DNA of 64,000 bases, taken from contig CAZKBP010000030.1 in NCBI GenBank assembly GCA_964551015.1, positions 14,377 through 78,376 of the forward strand. Direction: 5' to 3'. The translations under genes and the position numbers were made by a program. Origin of the DNA: CAZKBP01 sp964551015 (GTDB taxonomy: Bacteria; Bacteroidota; Bacteroidia; Cytophagales; Microscillaceae). Below the pieces are notes generated by a model. That model did no database searches and was not told where the DNA came from. It was given only the letters and a program-made list of their open reading frames with translations. This document shows positions 42,494-52,136 of the stretch, piece after piece (position 1 is the stretch's first letter; every line of letters starts with the position of its first letter).

Positions 42494-42841
42494 ATGAAGG
42501 AATACTTGATGCTTTTTTGGAACGAATCAGGAGACGGCCAATATCAGGTCAAACCCGAAGACATGCAAAAATCCATGCAGGCTTGGCAAGCTTGGATTGG
42601 CGAAATTGCCATGCAGGGCAAACTCGTTTCTACCAAACCTATTGATTATCAGGGGACAGTAGTCTCCAATGAAGGAATTGCCAAACACCCAGTGGTCAAA
42701 GAAGGAGATCTAGTAACTGGCTACCTCATTTGCAAGGCCGACAATCAGGCCGAAGTAGAAACTTGGGGTAAGTCCTGCCCCATTCTCCAACATCCGAAAG
42801 GAGCGGTAGAAATTCGTGAATTTTTACCTTTTGAAATGTAA
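42494..42841 (+). CDS. YCII-related domain protein
   Basis: I chose the ATG at 42494, since the upstream part of the frame is not family-like. The 115-aa protein starts KEYLMLFWNESGDGQY and has the YCII/DGPF layout: QAWQAWIGEIAMQGKLV near 35, VTGYLICKADNQAEVETW and a conserved His in CPILQHPKGAVEIREF. The family folds as a ferredoxin-like dimer with unknown catalysis. Its position after a Crp/Fnr gene and before a DoxX gene is typical of Bacteroidota stress clusters. Confidence 0.85.
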   Translation: MKEYLMLFWNESGDGQYQVKPEDMQKSMQAWQAWIGEIAMQGKLVSTKPIDYQGTVVSNEGIAKHPVVKEGDLVTGYLICKADNQAEVETWGKSCPILQHPKGAVEIREFLPFEM

Positions 42842-42975
42842 GCAAGCAGGCACTAGTGATGAGCTATTTACATTTGGCGGAGATGTTCATCACTAGATAC
42901 TCGTCAATTGATTTTTTCACTAAAACCTTGGTCTGAATACTTCATTTTTTATCATATTCTTTAAAATTTGTAATC

Positions 42976-43392
42976 ATGAACAAAATATTAGAATTAGGTC
43001 GCTGGATTTTTCCACTTTCTTTCTTGATGTACGTGGGGCTGCACTTGGGTAAGCCCGAGGTAGGTGCTTCTTTTGTGCCTGATTTTTTGCCTTTTCCTTA
43101 CTTCTGGAATTATTTCACGCTCGTGTGTATTGTGCTTTTTATCGTGAGTGCATTGATTCGTAAGTACGATAAATTAGCTTACGCCATGATGGCACTTTAT
43201 GTTATTTTGATGGCCTTTTTAGTGCACTTACCCATCGCTCTGGGGATGAACATACCGATGGATACAATGGGCATGGATTTGACCCGCACTCGGGAGCTGG
43301 AAATGATTAATGTATTTAGAAACATCATGGTCGCGGCCGCGCTGATGGGTTTTGCCCAATACATCGCCACTGACCGAAGGTTGGCAAATTAA
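42976..43392 (+). CDS. DoxX-like membrane protein
   Basis: The 138-aa protein has four hydrophobic helices. It starts KILELGRWIFPLSFLMYVGL, continues with a FWNYFTLVCIVLFIVSALI segment, then AYAMMALYVILMAFLVHLP, and ends with FRNIMVAAALMGFAQYI. The pattern matches the DoxX/DoxD-like family of small membrane proteins linked to redox stress. Function in Bacteroidota is not established. It lies last in the Crp/Fnr-YCII-DoxX run. Confidence 0.8.
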   Translation: MNKILELGRWIFPLSFLMYVGLHLGKPEVGASFVPDFLPFPYFWNYFTLVCIVLFIVSALIRKYDKLAYAMMALYVILMAFLVHLPIALGMNIPMDTMGMDLTRTRELEMINVFRNIMVAAALMGFAQYIATDRRLAN

Positions 43393-43882
43393 GCAGTGGA
43401 AGTTGTCTGCTTTTGTGGGAATGTTCCTGAGTGGAACATTTCCTTTCAAACTCAGTCTGAATTTGCTATCTTCATTCGTCAATTGGTGATGTGAATTATT
43501 TCTCAACCCGAAAGCCATCGGGTCTTTTCCAACGCATCCCTCCCTTCTACCACCCATGATCTACATCAAAGAAACCAACGCGAGGGGCGAATATTCTTCC
43601 GTCATCCATAAACCGAGGCATATCCCAACAACCGTTCACAAAATGGAGCAATCTTGCTTTTGAATTAAAACCCATACATAGGTGATGTGAATTGGTATAA
43701 ATTTCCCATAAAGCCTTGAAAAATCACTTGGAAGTCAAAATTTACTAAAATACCCTTCTTAATCTGATTTTTCCTTGAATTAATCGAGATAAAATCAGAC
43801 AGGTCTATTTTTTTGCCTAAAACGATAAATTAATTGACACTTAATTTTTAACTTAGAGGTAGACACTATTACCAGAAAATCT
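43393..43882. other. Gene-free stretch between DoxX and the second Crp/Fnr gene
   Basis: A 490-bp gap. It holds a small hairpin AATGTTCC/GGAACATT (43420-43440), a terminator-like hairpin at 43506-43528, and a 13-bp direct repeat GGTGATGTGAATT at 43485 and 43681. A short codon-like frame (43556-43663, about 35 residues starting MIYIKETNARGEYSSV) could be a gene remnant. Nothing else was recognised. Confidence 0.5.
43506..43528 (+). terminator. Short terminator-like hairpin downstream of DoxX
   Basis: ACCCGA (43506-43511) and TCGGGT (43518-43523) form a GC-rich 6-bp stem with a 6-nt loop followed by CTTTT. It could end the Crp/Fnr-YCII-DoxX transcript, although it is 114 bp past the DoxX stop. 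Confidence 0.5.
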
Positions 43883-44458
43883 ATGTTTGAAAAAGTAAAA
43901 GAAACAATAGAACGGGTTGCGCCAATAGAAACTGGATTATGGGAAGATATTCGAAGACGTGGGAAGGTAATTCCTGTTCAAAAAAATGAAATCCTGATCC
44001 GCTACGGGAGTAAATGTAGAGAAACCTATTACATAGTTGAGGGAAGCTTTGTCAAGTCACAAATATCCGAAAGCGGTGTGAGCAAAGCCGTCTGGTTTCA
44101 CTTTGACGATTACTTTGAATTTCTGGCGACAGCAGATAGCTTTTTCGCGGATGAGCACACGAAATATGAAATAAAAGCCTTGGAAGACTCCGTGGTGATT
44201 AAATTTAGCAAGCAAATGATCGATGAATGGGTAGAGGCATACACTTGTTTTAACCAGTTCTATCGGCATTATATTATTCAGGACTTTATCACTATCTTCG
44301 AGGCGAGAAGTTGCCTGTTGACCTATAGTTCGGTGGAGTTTTTACAGTATTGTCAAAAAAGATTTCCCTTTCTCTTCCTCAAGCTCCCAGGACACTATAT
44401 TGCTGACTTTATTGGAGTTACGCCCGAATGGTATAGCAAACTACAAAGGAAAGTCTAG
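43883..44458 (+). CDS. Crp/Fnr-family transcription regulator (second)
   Basis: The 191-aa protein has a cyclic-nucleotide-binding-like fold (KNEILIRYGSKCRETYYIVE, then FVKSQISESG) and a C-terminal helix-turn-helix, PGHYIADFIGVTPEWYSKLQ. It is divergent in sequence from the first copy and lacks recognisable cAMP-binding residues. It lies about 200 bp from the distal end of the hydrogenase operon. Regulation of that operon is possible but only suggested by position. Confidence 0.85.
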   Translation: MFEKVKETIERVAPIETGLWEDIRRRGKVIPVQKNEILIRYGSKCRETYYIVEGSFVKSQISESGVSKAVWFHFDDYFEFLATADSFFADEHTKYEIKALEDSVVIKFSKQMIDEWVEAYTCFNQFYRHYIIQDFITIFEARSCLLTYSSVEFLQYCQKRFPFLFLKLPGHYIADFIGVTPEWYSKLQRKV

Positions 44459-44663
44459 TATTGGAATAGTTTAACACTTTTCTTTTTCCCCTTGTGAATC
44501 AGGGCATCATCCATATACCAATCCACCTCTGTGACATGTACACTTAAATGGGAGTGGATGTTTCACTGGAGTGCCCCGAAACCCCTCTGTGTCTCTGTGC
44601 TTGAATAAGCCATTCAGATGCACACACGGAGGATCGTGTCTGATATAAATGAGTACCGAAGTC

Positions 44664-45278
44664 TCAGCCCCACAGGTTCTCATACAAAATCCACCCTCCA
44701 TAACTCAGGCAAAAGCAAGAGGAAATCAGAATCAAAGCCACCTGTACCTGGCGATGTGTGCTGACTTCCTTGGAGAAGGGCAGGCTGAAAATCCCAGCAG
44801 CAATCAGCATGCCCGCCACCGAACCCAGACCAAAAATGAGCAAGTACAAGAGACTCAGCATCGTACCGCTAATCTTAGTCATCACCAACAATACCATCGC
44901 GCCACTTCCGGCCAAGCCATGCACCAATCCAATGCCATAAGCCAAATGCGCCTTGTGTTCCGTGTCCCCGTGGGCATGTACCGGTGCATAAAGTTTGTAC
45001 AGGCGATGCAAACCCATCAGAATCAAAGCCAAACCCACACCTGCCTCAAAGAAACTGAATAACTCGCTCTGGAAACTCATCCGCAAGGCAATCATCAAAA
45101 TACCAATCAGTAAGATGGTAGAAGTATGCCCCAAGCCCCAGTAGATTCCATCCCAAATGGCGTGGCTTAGTTTTTTCCGGCGGGTTACGATATTACTAAT
45201 CGCGGCCAAGTGATCCGCCTCGAAGGCGTGCCCAAAGCCTACACTCAAAGCAATTGATAAGGTAATAATGGATTCCAT
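44664..45278 (-). CDS. Nickel permease-like membrane protein (HupE/UreH/NicO type)
   Basis: The 204-aa protein has about six helices. It carries the nickel-transporter motif GHAFEADHLAAISNIV near residue 15 (HX4DH-like), IYWGLGHTSTILLIGIL, a His-rich cytoplasmic loop (PVHAHGDTEHKAHL), and GLVHGLAGSGAMVLLVM. Similar proteins bring nickel to urease or hydrogenase assembly. It is the last gene of the hydrogenase operon, which supports Ni supply to the NiFe site. Cobalt or other metals cannot be excluded. Confidence 0.82.
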   Translation of the reverse strand: MESIITLSIALSVGFGHAFEADHLAAISNIVTRRKKLSHAIWDGIYWGLGHTSTILLIGILMIALRMSFQSELFSFFEAGVGLALILMGLHRLYKLYAPVHAHGDTEHKAHLAYGIGLVHGLAGSGAMVLLVMTKISGTMLSLLYLLIFGLGSVAGMLIAAGIFSLPFSKEVSTHRQVQVALILISSCFCLSYGGWILYENLWG

Positions 45279-45321
45279 TTTTAGTTTTTGTTCGTTTTTT
45301 AGTTTTTGGTTATTAAAATTG

Positions 45322-46428
45322 TTAAAGCGGATACGGATATAAGACTAGGCGATGGTTCCCCGTATCGGCTACCAGTAATTTGTTTTCTTTTTGACAGATG
45401 GAAAAAGGCCAGTAGAGCGTGTTCCCCGTACCCAGTTTGGTCTCTTGGTTTTCGCTCCCAGTCTGGAAATCGGGTTTGCCTAATACCCGATCTGCCGCTT
45501 GATTAGATTTTTCGGGGAAGGAATCAAAACCCAGTAAGCGGCTGTTACCCGTGTCGGCCACCCAGAGTCCTTGCCCCGTGAAGGCGGTATCGTAGCACCA
45601 GTTCAGCGTATGGGCTGCCGGAAAGGGCATGAATTGATTCGCCCCGTTGGCACTCAGGTTCGCTTGCCCAATGATGGCTTGGGCAGGCTCATTCAGTGCA
45701 TCTTCCCAGTGCTTCCAAAGCAAAACCCGGTAGTACTGTGTATCGGTAATGGCAAGTGCTCCCTTCGGGCTGACTTTGACGGAGTAAGGCCAAATCGCGT
45801 TTTGGGAATCGTAATCTCTTTGCTCAAAGTCTGTTTGTCCAATTACGGCATCCGCAGAAGCGAAGTTCTCTTGGGGAATCTGATGATAAACCAACACTCT
45901 ACGATTTCCAGTATCGGCTATCCAGAGTGTTTCGCCATCCGAATAAACGCCATAAGGCCAGTAGAGGGTATTAGCTCGAGGGTCGGCTCCTACCTGTTGC
46001 GCATTGGGTAAATTGCTTTCAAAATTAGCTTGTCCCAGCACTACATCGGCTACTTGGGCATTTTGGGTAGGCATCGAGTGCCAAATGAGTACCCGATGAT
46101 TCCAGGCATCGGCCACGATTAGCTTTTCTCCATTCGTCCAAAGCCCCGAAGGATAGTGTAATGTGGAAGCACTCACCTGACCGTCCGCATTTCTACCTGA
46201 ACCTTCTGCCGAGAATTGCCCCAATATTACATCTGGTTCGGCAAAAGCTTTCTCGGGAAAGGCTTTCCAAATAAAAACCCGATTTTGTCCCGTATCAGCA
46301 ACTAATAACATGCCCTCGTGGAAATAAACTCCCCGTGGGGCTAAGAAGGGTTTTTGTTTGCTCCCGTAGAATACCCACTCGGCTTGGTCGGGTAAAACTT
46401 CTATATGGCTGTTCTCTATTTTTTCCAT
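45322..46428 (-). CDS. NHL-repeat beta-propeller protein in the hydrogenase operon
   Basis: The 368-aa protein has six NHL repeats, each ending in an A-D-T-G-N-x-R-V type motif (VADTGQNRVFIW, VADAWNHRVLIW, IADTGNRRVLVY, ITDTQYYRVLLW, VADTGNSRLLGF, VADTGNHRLVLY). This predicts a closed six-bladed propeller. There is no signal peptide, so it is probably cytoplasmic. NHL proteins of this type are recurring companions of group 2a hydrogenases. The exact role is unknown, and scaffold or assembly factor is the usual guess. hypE ends 9 bp upstream. Confidence 0.85.
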   Translation of the reverse strand: MEKIENSHIEVLPDQAEWVFYGSKQKPFLAPRGVYFHEGMLLVADTGQNRVFIWKAFPEKAFAEPDVILGQFSAEGSGRNADGQVSASTLHYPSGLWTNGEKLIVADAWNHRVLIWHSMPTQNAQVADVVLGQANFESNLPNAQQVGADPRANTLYWPYGVYSDGETLWIADTGNRRVLVYHQIPQENFASADAVIGQTDFEQRDYDSQNAIWPYSVKVSPKGALAITDTQYYRVLLWKHWEDALNEPAQAIIGQANLSANGANQFMPFPAAHTLNWCYDTAFTGQGLWVADTGNSRLLGFDSFPEKSNQAADRVLGKPDFQTGSENQETKLGTGNTLYWPFSICQKENKLLVADTGNHRLVLYPYPL

Positions 46429-46436
46429 AAATAAAA

Positions 46437-47489
46437 TTAACAGATACGCGGTAATTGATCTCCTACCAAGCGATTGACTACCCGCTTGCCCCCGATTTGG
46501 CTATTCAGAATAACTTGCCTGGGGTGCGCTTCTACTATTTCGCCAATACAAGCCGCGGATGTTCCCTCAGCAAGAGAACGAAGGGTTTCTAAATACTTTT
46601 CTGCAATTTCTTTGGCCACGATACTAATAAAAACGCCCTCGTTGGCGACATAGAGTGGATCAAGTCCCAGCAGCTCACAGGCTCCCCTGACGGCTTCTTC
46701 CACGGGCAGGTCTTTTTCAAAAAGATCAATCCCGACTCGAGCCTGTTCGGCAATTTCGGTCAAGACAGTGGCCACACCTCCTCTCGTGGGGTCACGAAGC
46801 AGGTGAATTTTAGAACCAAATTGATCTAGTAATTTTTGCACGGCGTGGTTCAATGGACTGGTATCGCTCTCGATATCCGTCTCGAACTCCAAACCTTCTC
46901 GCTTGGACATAATGGCAATCCCGTGGGTGGCGAGAGAGCGATTCACGATAATTTTATCCCCTGCTTTTACGCGATCAATACTGATATTCGCGCTCGGGTG
47001 AATACTGCCTAGTCCTGAGGTATTGATAAAGATTTGATCGCCTTTGCCTCTTTCTACCACCTTGGTATCCCCAGTAACCACCTGCACGCCCGCCGTTTCG
47101 CAGGCGTTTTTGATGGAATTTAAAATTTCCCAAAAATCTGTCATGGCCAATCCTTCTTCAATAATAAAGCTCAGCGAGAGATAACGAGGCGAGGCTCCAC
47201 ACATAGCCAGATCATTCACGGTTCCATTTACCGCCAATTCACCGATATTTCCTCCAGGGAAGAAAATGGGCGAAATCACAAAGCTATCGGTACTAAAAGC
47301 CGTGGGGCCATTGAGATTGAGAATGGCTCCGTCGTGTTGTTTGTTTAATTCTTCATTTTGGAGCAGGTTGAAAACGCCTGCTTCCAGCAAGATACTGGTC
47401 AATTTGCCCCCGCTCCCGTGTCCCATCGTGATGGTGTCGAAGTCCAGCTTGGGCATGGGGCATTGCAGGTTGTTAATATTGATGGACAT
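46437..47489 (-). CDS. hypE: Hydrogenase maturation factor HypE
   Basis: I chose the ATG at 47489 (ATG at 47537 would add 16 residues of unrelated sequence). The 350-aa AIR-synthase-fold protein has ITMGHGSGGKLTSILL near the N terminus, FSTDSFVISPIFFPGG, a DPTRGGVATVLTEIA region, and the C-terminal PRIC whose Cys carries the thiocyanate. It dehydrates the carbamoyl group from HypF to make the CN ligand. The order hypF-C-D-E is standard. Confidence 0.96.
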   Translation of the reverse strand: MSININNLQCPMPKLDFDTITMGHGSGGKLTSILLEAGVFNLLQNEELNKQHDGAILNLNGPTAFSTDSFVISPIFFPGGNIGELAVNGTVNDLAMCGASPRYLSLSFIIEEGLAMTDFWEILNSIKNACETAGVQVVTGDTKVVERGKGDQIFINTSGLGSIHPSANISIDRVKAGDKIIVNRSLATHGIAIMSKREGLEFETDIESDTSPLNHAVQKLLDQFGSKIHLLRDPTRGGVATVLTEIAEQARVGIDLFEKDLPVEEAVRGACELLGLDPLYVANEGVFISIVAKEIAEKYLETLRSLAEGTSAACIGEIVEAHPRQVILNSQIGGKRVVNRLVGDQLPRIC

Positions 47490-47588
47490 GTTTGCTTTTG
47501 GTTTAAAGTCAGAAGACTTTTGTTCTAATTTTACCACTCGTCTCGAGACGGGTGAAAGAGGACTCGCTTGTCATAGGCGAGTAGCGAT

Positions 47589-48689
47589 TTAGGAAGCAAG
47601 CCCCGTTTCCACTCCCGAGTAGTGGTAGTAAGCGGCGCAGGCTCCTTCCGAGGAAACCATAGGGGCACCGAGGGGATGCTCGGGCGTGCATTGCTTGGCA
47701 AATTGGCTGCACTGATGCGGTTTTTTGAGTCCCTTCAGGATTTGTCCAGCGATACAATCGGGATTTTCGCAGACCTGAGGCGTATCTACTTGATATTTTA
47801 GATTGGCATCATATGCTTGGTATTCAGAGCGAATTTCGTAACCGCTGTTTGGAATCACGCCCAAGCCTCGCCAGGCGCGGTCGCTTACCTTGAACACGGT
47901 TTCCATCACGACCTGCGCTTCTTTGTTGCCCTCGGGCTTCACCACGCGGGTATACTGATTTTCTAGCTCGTAACGCCCTTCTTCTAATTGCTGTACGGTC
48001 ATCAAGATGCCTTGCAATAAATCCACGGGTTCAAAACCGCTTATCACGATGGGCGTTCGGTATTTCTCCACCAAGGGGGCGTACTCGGAGATGCCCATGA
48101 TGGTGCACACGTGACCCGCGGCGAGAAAGCCTTGCACCTGATTATCTTCGGCTCCCAAGATGGCTTCCATGGCGGGTGGCACTAAGACGTGCGAGGCCAG
48201 AATAGAGTAGTTTTTCACTCCTCCTCTCTGAGCGTGGAGCACGGAAAGGGCATTGGCAGGTGCGGTAGTTTCAAAGCCCACGGCAAAGAACACGACTTCA
48301 CGCTCGGGGTTTTTTCGGGCGAATTTGACGGCTTCCAAGGGTGAATAAACAATTCGCACGTCTCCTCCCTCGGCCTTGGCTTCCAAGAGGCTTTTCTCAG
48401 AGCCGGGCACACGGAGCATATCCCCGAAAGAGCAAAGCGTAACCCCATTTTCTACCAAATAAACAGCCTTGTCGATTAATTCCATGGGAGTTACACAGAC
48501 GGGACAGCCGGGGCCGTGTACCATTTTGAGTTGCTCGGGGAGGATGGAAAGCAAGCCATTTTTGACCAAGCTGTGGGTTTGACCGCCACAAATTTCCATG
48601 ATTGTCCATTCTTGGCTAATAGCTTGGTGGATACCATCCAAGTATTTTTTGACCTGCACAGGGTCTCTATATTCAGATAAGAATTTCAT
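47589..48689 (-). CDS. hypD: Hydrogenase maturation factor HypD
   Basis: The 366-aa iron-sulfur protein has EICGGQTHSLVKNGL near residue 35, the CxxC-type motif GPGCPVCVTPMELID near 72, and a Cys-rich C-terminal region (CENPDCIAGQIL, HQCSQFAKQCTPEHPLGA) that binds a [4Fe-4S] cluster. With HypC it carries the Fe(CN)2CO unit during assembly. It is the normal length. It lies between hypC and hypE in the same direction. Confidence 0.97.
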   Translation of the reverse strand: MKFLSEYRDPVQVKKYLDGIHQAISQEWTIMEICGGQTHSLVKNGLLSILPEQLKMVHGPGCPVCVTPMELIDKAVYLVENGVTLCSFGDMLRVPGSEKSLLEAKAEGGDVRIVYSPLEAVKFARKNPEREVVFFAVGFETTAPANALSVLHAQRGGVKNYSILASHVLVPPAMEAILGAEDNQVQGFLAAGHVCTIMGISEYAPLVEKYRTPIVISGFEPVDLLQGILMTVQQLEEGRYELENQYTRVVKPEGNKEAQVVMETVFKVSDRAWRGLGVIPNSGYEIRSEYQAYDANLKYQVDTPQVCENPDCIAGQILKGLKKPHQCSQFAKQCTPEHPLGAPMVSSEGACAAYYHYSGVETGLAS

Positions 48690-48708
48690 AAGTAAGAGGT
48701 TTTGAGGT

Positions 48709-48963
48709 TTAAAGCTCCGATTCTAGTTCGTCTAATTCGCCCGCTTCGCGGAGGTACTCGAACACTTTAGAAGCCTCGGCCTCGTCTACGATGCTGATAG
48801 CAACCCCCACGTGGACAAGCACGTAATCGCCTTCTTTGGCTTGGGGGAGCATTTCTAGGCTGGCTTCTTTGATGATACCGCCGAAGTTGACCTTGGCCAT
48901 TTTCACGAGGCCGTCGTATTGCATTTCAATGGACTTTATTTTTCCGGGGATGGCTAGACACAT
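48709..48963 (-). CDS. hypC: Hydrogenase maturation chaperone HypC
   Basis: The 84-aa protein begins MCLAIPGKIKSIE, with the invariant Cys2 that binds the iron centre. It continues with the beta core VKMAKVNFGGIIKEASLE and GDYVLVHVGVAISIVDEAEA. It is the normal size. Its ATG overlaps the end of hypF by 10 bp, giving translational coupling. It moves the Fe(CN)2CO unit from HypD to the hydrogenase large subunit. Confidence 0.97.
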   Translation of the reverse strand: MCLAIPGKIKSIEMQYDGLVKMAKVNFGGIIKEASLEMLPQAKEGDYVLVHVGVAISIVDEAEASKVFEYLREAGELDELESEL

Positions 48964-51344
48964 AATTTTGATATTTTAGTTGTAGATTGTGAGCTGTTGG
49001 TTATTCGTATTTTTTTGATCTTGTTTTCCTCAATCGAGGAAACTTTGGGTAAATTATAATCGCTTTGATGATACGCGATTAACTGCCCGAGGGCAATATT
49101 CTCATCATTGGGTGATACTTGCTGGTGGAATAAAAGCTCGTGGCTTTCGCCTAACTTTTCTTGAATTAAATCTACCAAGAGTGCATTCTGGAAAACTCCT
49201 CCGCTGAAGGCAAGCGTACCAGCGTGGAATCTTTGGGCGATATTTTCAATACCTTTCGCCAGGCTATAATGGAATTTGGCAGCTAGATAAGCTGAGGATT
49301 TACCTTGATCTAAATCTTCTAAAAGCGCGGTCGTGAAATCTTCCCAAACAAAACCTTCATGGTGAAGTAAGGGGAAAACCTCATCTCTGTCTCTCCATTC
49401 CTCTTGGTTCAGGTAGTCTCGAGCCATGCTTTCCAGGTAGAGAGCTGCTTCTCCCTCGTAAGAGCATTGATCGGCCAAACCCAGCAAGGAAGCCATTGCA
49501 TCAAAGAGGCGGCCCACGCTACTGGTCTGGGGGAAGGATGACCGAGTGAGCATTTTCAAGTACAGTTTCCATTCTTGTTCCGTGAATTTGGCTTTTAGAT
49601 ACTTCTCGGCGTTTTTTTGTCCTCTCACCAAAGAGAGCGCGGCCAAGCGAGGTTGCTTGCTCATCTGATCTCCCAAGAAGTAATCAAAATAAGGCAAATG
49701 CGCCACTCGTTCCATTTGACCAGCTTGATAGAGGAAAAATTCTCCTCCCCAAATTTGCTCGCCCGCGCCATAGCCCATCCCGTCCCAAATCACACACAAG
49801 ACAGGCTCTCGAGTGGCTAATTGGGCGTGCTCTCCTAAGATAGCGTAAGCGTGGGCTTCGTGATGCTGTATTTGCACGTGGGGCACTTGCCATTCTTCCG
49901 CTAAATTTTCTGCCAATCGGGTGGAGAAGTAATCAGGGTGCCAATCAGAAATTACCACTTCCGGTTGAGCCTTGAAGATTTTTAGAAAATGCTCGAGCGT
50001 TTGGCGAAAGCCCTCTTGACTCCGGTACTCGGCCAAATCGCCTAAGAATTGACTGAGATATAGGTTCTGCTGATGAATCAGGGCAAAGCTGCTTTTCAGA
50101 TCGCCTCCCAAAGCCAGACAAGAACGGCTTCCCAAATCCAGTTGAGCATTCAGGTAAGTGGGCGCGTAACCTCTCGAGCGACGAAGTAGAATGGAGGTTT
50201 GATATTTTTTGGTAAATCTTCTTACTGAATCATCCTGAGGAATCAAGATTTCGCGATCATGGGTGAGCACGAGATCAGCAATCCCGGATAGATCGGCGAG
50301 CGCGGCTTGATCTTGATAAATAATGGGTGAACCACTCAGATTCGCGCTGGTCGCCACGAGTGCTTGGCCGTGATTGCCAGCGATTATCTCCAAAAGCGGG
50401 GCATAAGGTAGCATCGCCCCGATTTGATGGAGCTTGGGTGCAATGGCTTGCCAACAGATTCCCGAGCTAGGGTTTTCCCTCAATGCCAATAGTACAATGG
50501 GCGCTTGGGTACTTTGTAAATGCCTAATTTCTATCTCGCTCAGGTGTACGTCTCCTTGCAGCGTAGATAAATCAGGATACAGCAAGGCAAAGGGCTTGGT
50601 CGGGCGATGCTTGCGCGCGCGCAAGTCCAAGATGGCCTTTTCGTTCGTGGCATCCGTGAGTAGCAGATAGCCTCCAATGCCCTTAACGGCGACAATTTGG
50701 CCTTCTCTCAAAGCCTCTCCTACCCTCTCGATGATTCCCTCTTGACTCCGTGCTAAAAGATTTTGCTTAGAATCATAGAGGGACAAGTTGATAGCGCATT
50801 GGGGGCAAGAATTAGTTTGCGAATAGTAGCGTCTTTGCAAAGGGTCATCGTACTCCTCCTGACAATCAGCACACATCGGGAAAGAGGCCATCGTGGTTTT
50901 GTCCCGATCATAAGGCAAGGCTTGTAGGATAGAGAAGCGAGGCCCACAATTGGTACAAGTAATAAAAGGATATTGATAGCGACGATCTTCCGAATGCTTT
51001 AATTCCTGACGACAATCAGCACACAGACCAAAATCGGGACTCAACAAAAGATTCTCCAATCCATCTATTTCTTCGTGAATAATCTCGAAGCTATCAAAAT
51101 GCTTGGGTGCAATTTCCCAAAAATCATAGGCCCTAATGATGGCCAGGGCGGGGGCTTGCTTCAGAACTTGTTGTAGGAAATCAACAACTTTGGCTTCGCT
51201 CGGCACATTTAATTCAATATGCACCCCGTCTACGGTATTGCTCACCCAGCCTAGTAAATTTTGCCGGAGAGCCAAACGATAGACAAAGGGGCGGAAGCCC
51301 ACCCCCTGCACTTGTCCTTGTATATGGAGATGAAAACTAGGCAC
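48954..51344 (-). CDS. hypF: Carbamoyltransferase HypF
   Basis: The 796-aa protein has four parts: an acylphosphatase domain (1-90, GQVQGVGFRPFVYRLA), two Cys4 zinc motifs (CADCRQEL...CTNCGPRF near 110, CADCQEEY...CPQC near 160), a YrdC-like domain (about 195-385) and a Kae1-like C-terminal domain with HHEAHAYAILGEH. It uses carbamoyl phosphate and ATP to make the CN precursor handed to HypE. It starts at GTG (51344), 3 bp after hypB; no better ATG exists. It overlaps hypC by 10 bp. Confidence 0.96.
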   Translation of the reverse strand: MPSFHLHIQGQVQGVGFRPFVYRLALRQNLLGWVSNTVDGVHIELNVPSEAKVVDFLQQVLKQAPALAIIRAYDFWEIAPKHFDSFEIIHEEIDGLENLLLSPDFGLCADCRQELKHSEDRRYQYPFITCTNCGPRFSILQALPYDRDKTTMASFPMCADCQEEYDDPLQRRYYSQTNSCPQCAINLSLYDSKQNLLARSQEGIIERVGEALREGQIVAVKGIGGYLLLTDATNEKAILDLRARKHRPTKPFALLYPDLSTLQGDVHLSEIEIRHLQSTQAPIVLLALRENPSSGICWQAIAPKLHQIGAMLPYAPLLEIIAGNHGQALVATSANLSGSPIIYQDQAALADLSGIADLVLTHDREILIPQDDSVRRFTKKYQTSILLRRSRGYAPTYLNAQLDLGSRSCLALGGDLKSSFALIHQQNLYLSQFLGDLAEYRSQEGFRQTLEHFLKIFKAQPEVVISDWHPDYFSTRLAENLAEEWQVPHVQIQHHEAHAYAILGEHAQLATREPVLCVIWDGMGYGAGEQIWGGEFFLYQAGQMERVAHLPYFDYFLGDQMSKQPRLAALSLVRGQKNAEKYLKAKFTEQEWKLYLKMLTRSSFPQTSSVGRLFDAMASLLGLADQCSYEGEAALYLESMARDYLNQEEWRDRDEVFPLLHHEGFVWEDFTTALLEDLDQGKSSAYLAAKFHYSLAKGIENIAQRFHAGTLAFSGGVFQNALLVDLIQEKLGESHELLFHQQVSPNDENIALGQLIAYHQSDYNLPKVSSIEENKIKKIRITNSSQSTTKISKLCV

Positions 51345-51347
51345 AAT

Positions 51348-52079
51348 CTAGGCGATAGAAGCCGCGGTTTGCTCTTTTTTCTCGGCGACTTTGGCTTCTA
51401 GCCACGCGCACCACTCGTCTATGCCTTCACCATTCATGGAAGAAATGGTCAAAGTTTGCAGGTCAGGATTTACCTCCAGTGCATCCTTGATGACGGCTTC
51501 CACCGAGAAAGGCAAATAAGGCAATAAATCGGATTTGGAGATCAACATCAATTCACTAGTCAGGAACATTCGCGGGTATTTCTTGGGTTTGTCATCGCCT
51601 TCGGTACTGGCGATGAGCGTTACCCGGTAGTCTTCTCCCAGGTCAAAAGAAGCCGGGCAAACGAGATTTCCGACGTTCTCCACAATGAGTAAATCGGTAT
51701 TTTCCAAATCAATATTTTGCATGGCTTGCCAGATCATTTGGGCTTCCAGATGGCAGATGCCCCCCGTTACAATTTGGAGGGCCTCGATGCCGGTTTGGCG
51801 GATACGCTCGGCGTCACGCTCGGTTTCCAAGTCGCCTACGAGGACTTTGATGCGTAATTTACCACTCAACTTCTTGGCGGTTTCCTGCAATAAAGTTGTT
51901 TTGCCACTGCCGGCCGAGGAGGTCATGTTAATCATCATCACGCCCTTCTTTTGCATTTCTTGGCGGATATTTTCGGCCACGAAGTCATTGGCTTTCAACA
52001 GGTTGAGCGTAGTGTTATCACATTGCACGGTACCACGGGCAGCGCGGCTAGATTTTTCGGCTTTTGGGTTAGAATTCAT
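51348..52079 (-). CDS. hypB: Hydrogenase nickel-insertion GTPase HypB
   Basis: The 243-aa SIMIBI GTPase has the P-loop NMTSSAGSGKTTLLQE near residue 52, GDLETERDAERIRQTG, TGGICHLEAQMI, ENVGNLVCPASFDLG and SKSDLLPYL. It lacks the His-rich nickel-storage run and the N-terminal CxxCGC motif found in some HypB. It delivers nickel with HypA using GTP. It lies between hypA and hypF in the same direction. Confidence 0.96.
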   Translation of the reverse strand: MNSNPKAEKSSRAARGTVQCDNTTLNLLKANDFVAENIRQEMQKKGVMMINMTSSAGSGKTTLLQETAKKLSGKLRIKVLVGDLETERDAERIRQTGIEALQIVTGGICHLEAQMIWQAMQNIDLENTDLLIVENVGNLVCPASFDLGEDYRVTLIASTEGDDKPKKYPRMFLTSELMLISKSDLLPYLPFSVEAVIKDALEVNPDLQTLTISSMNGEGIDEWCAWLEAKVAEKKEQTAASIA

Positions 52080-52136
52080 AGTTTAGTTGTTAATTTTTGG
52101 TTGTGAATTGTTAGTTTTTTTCTAAGGCATCCACGT

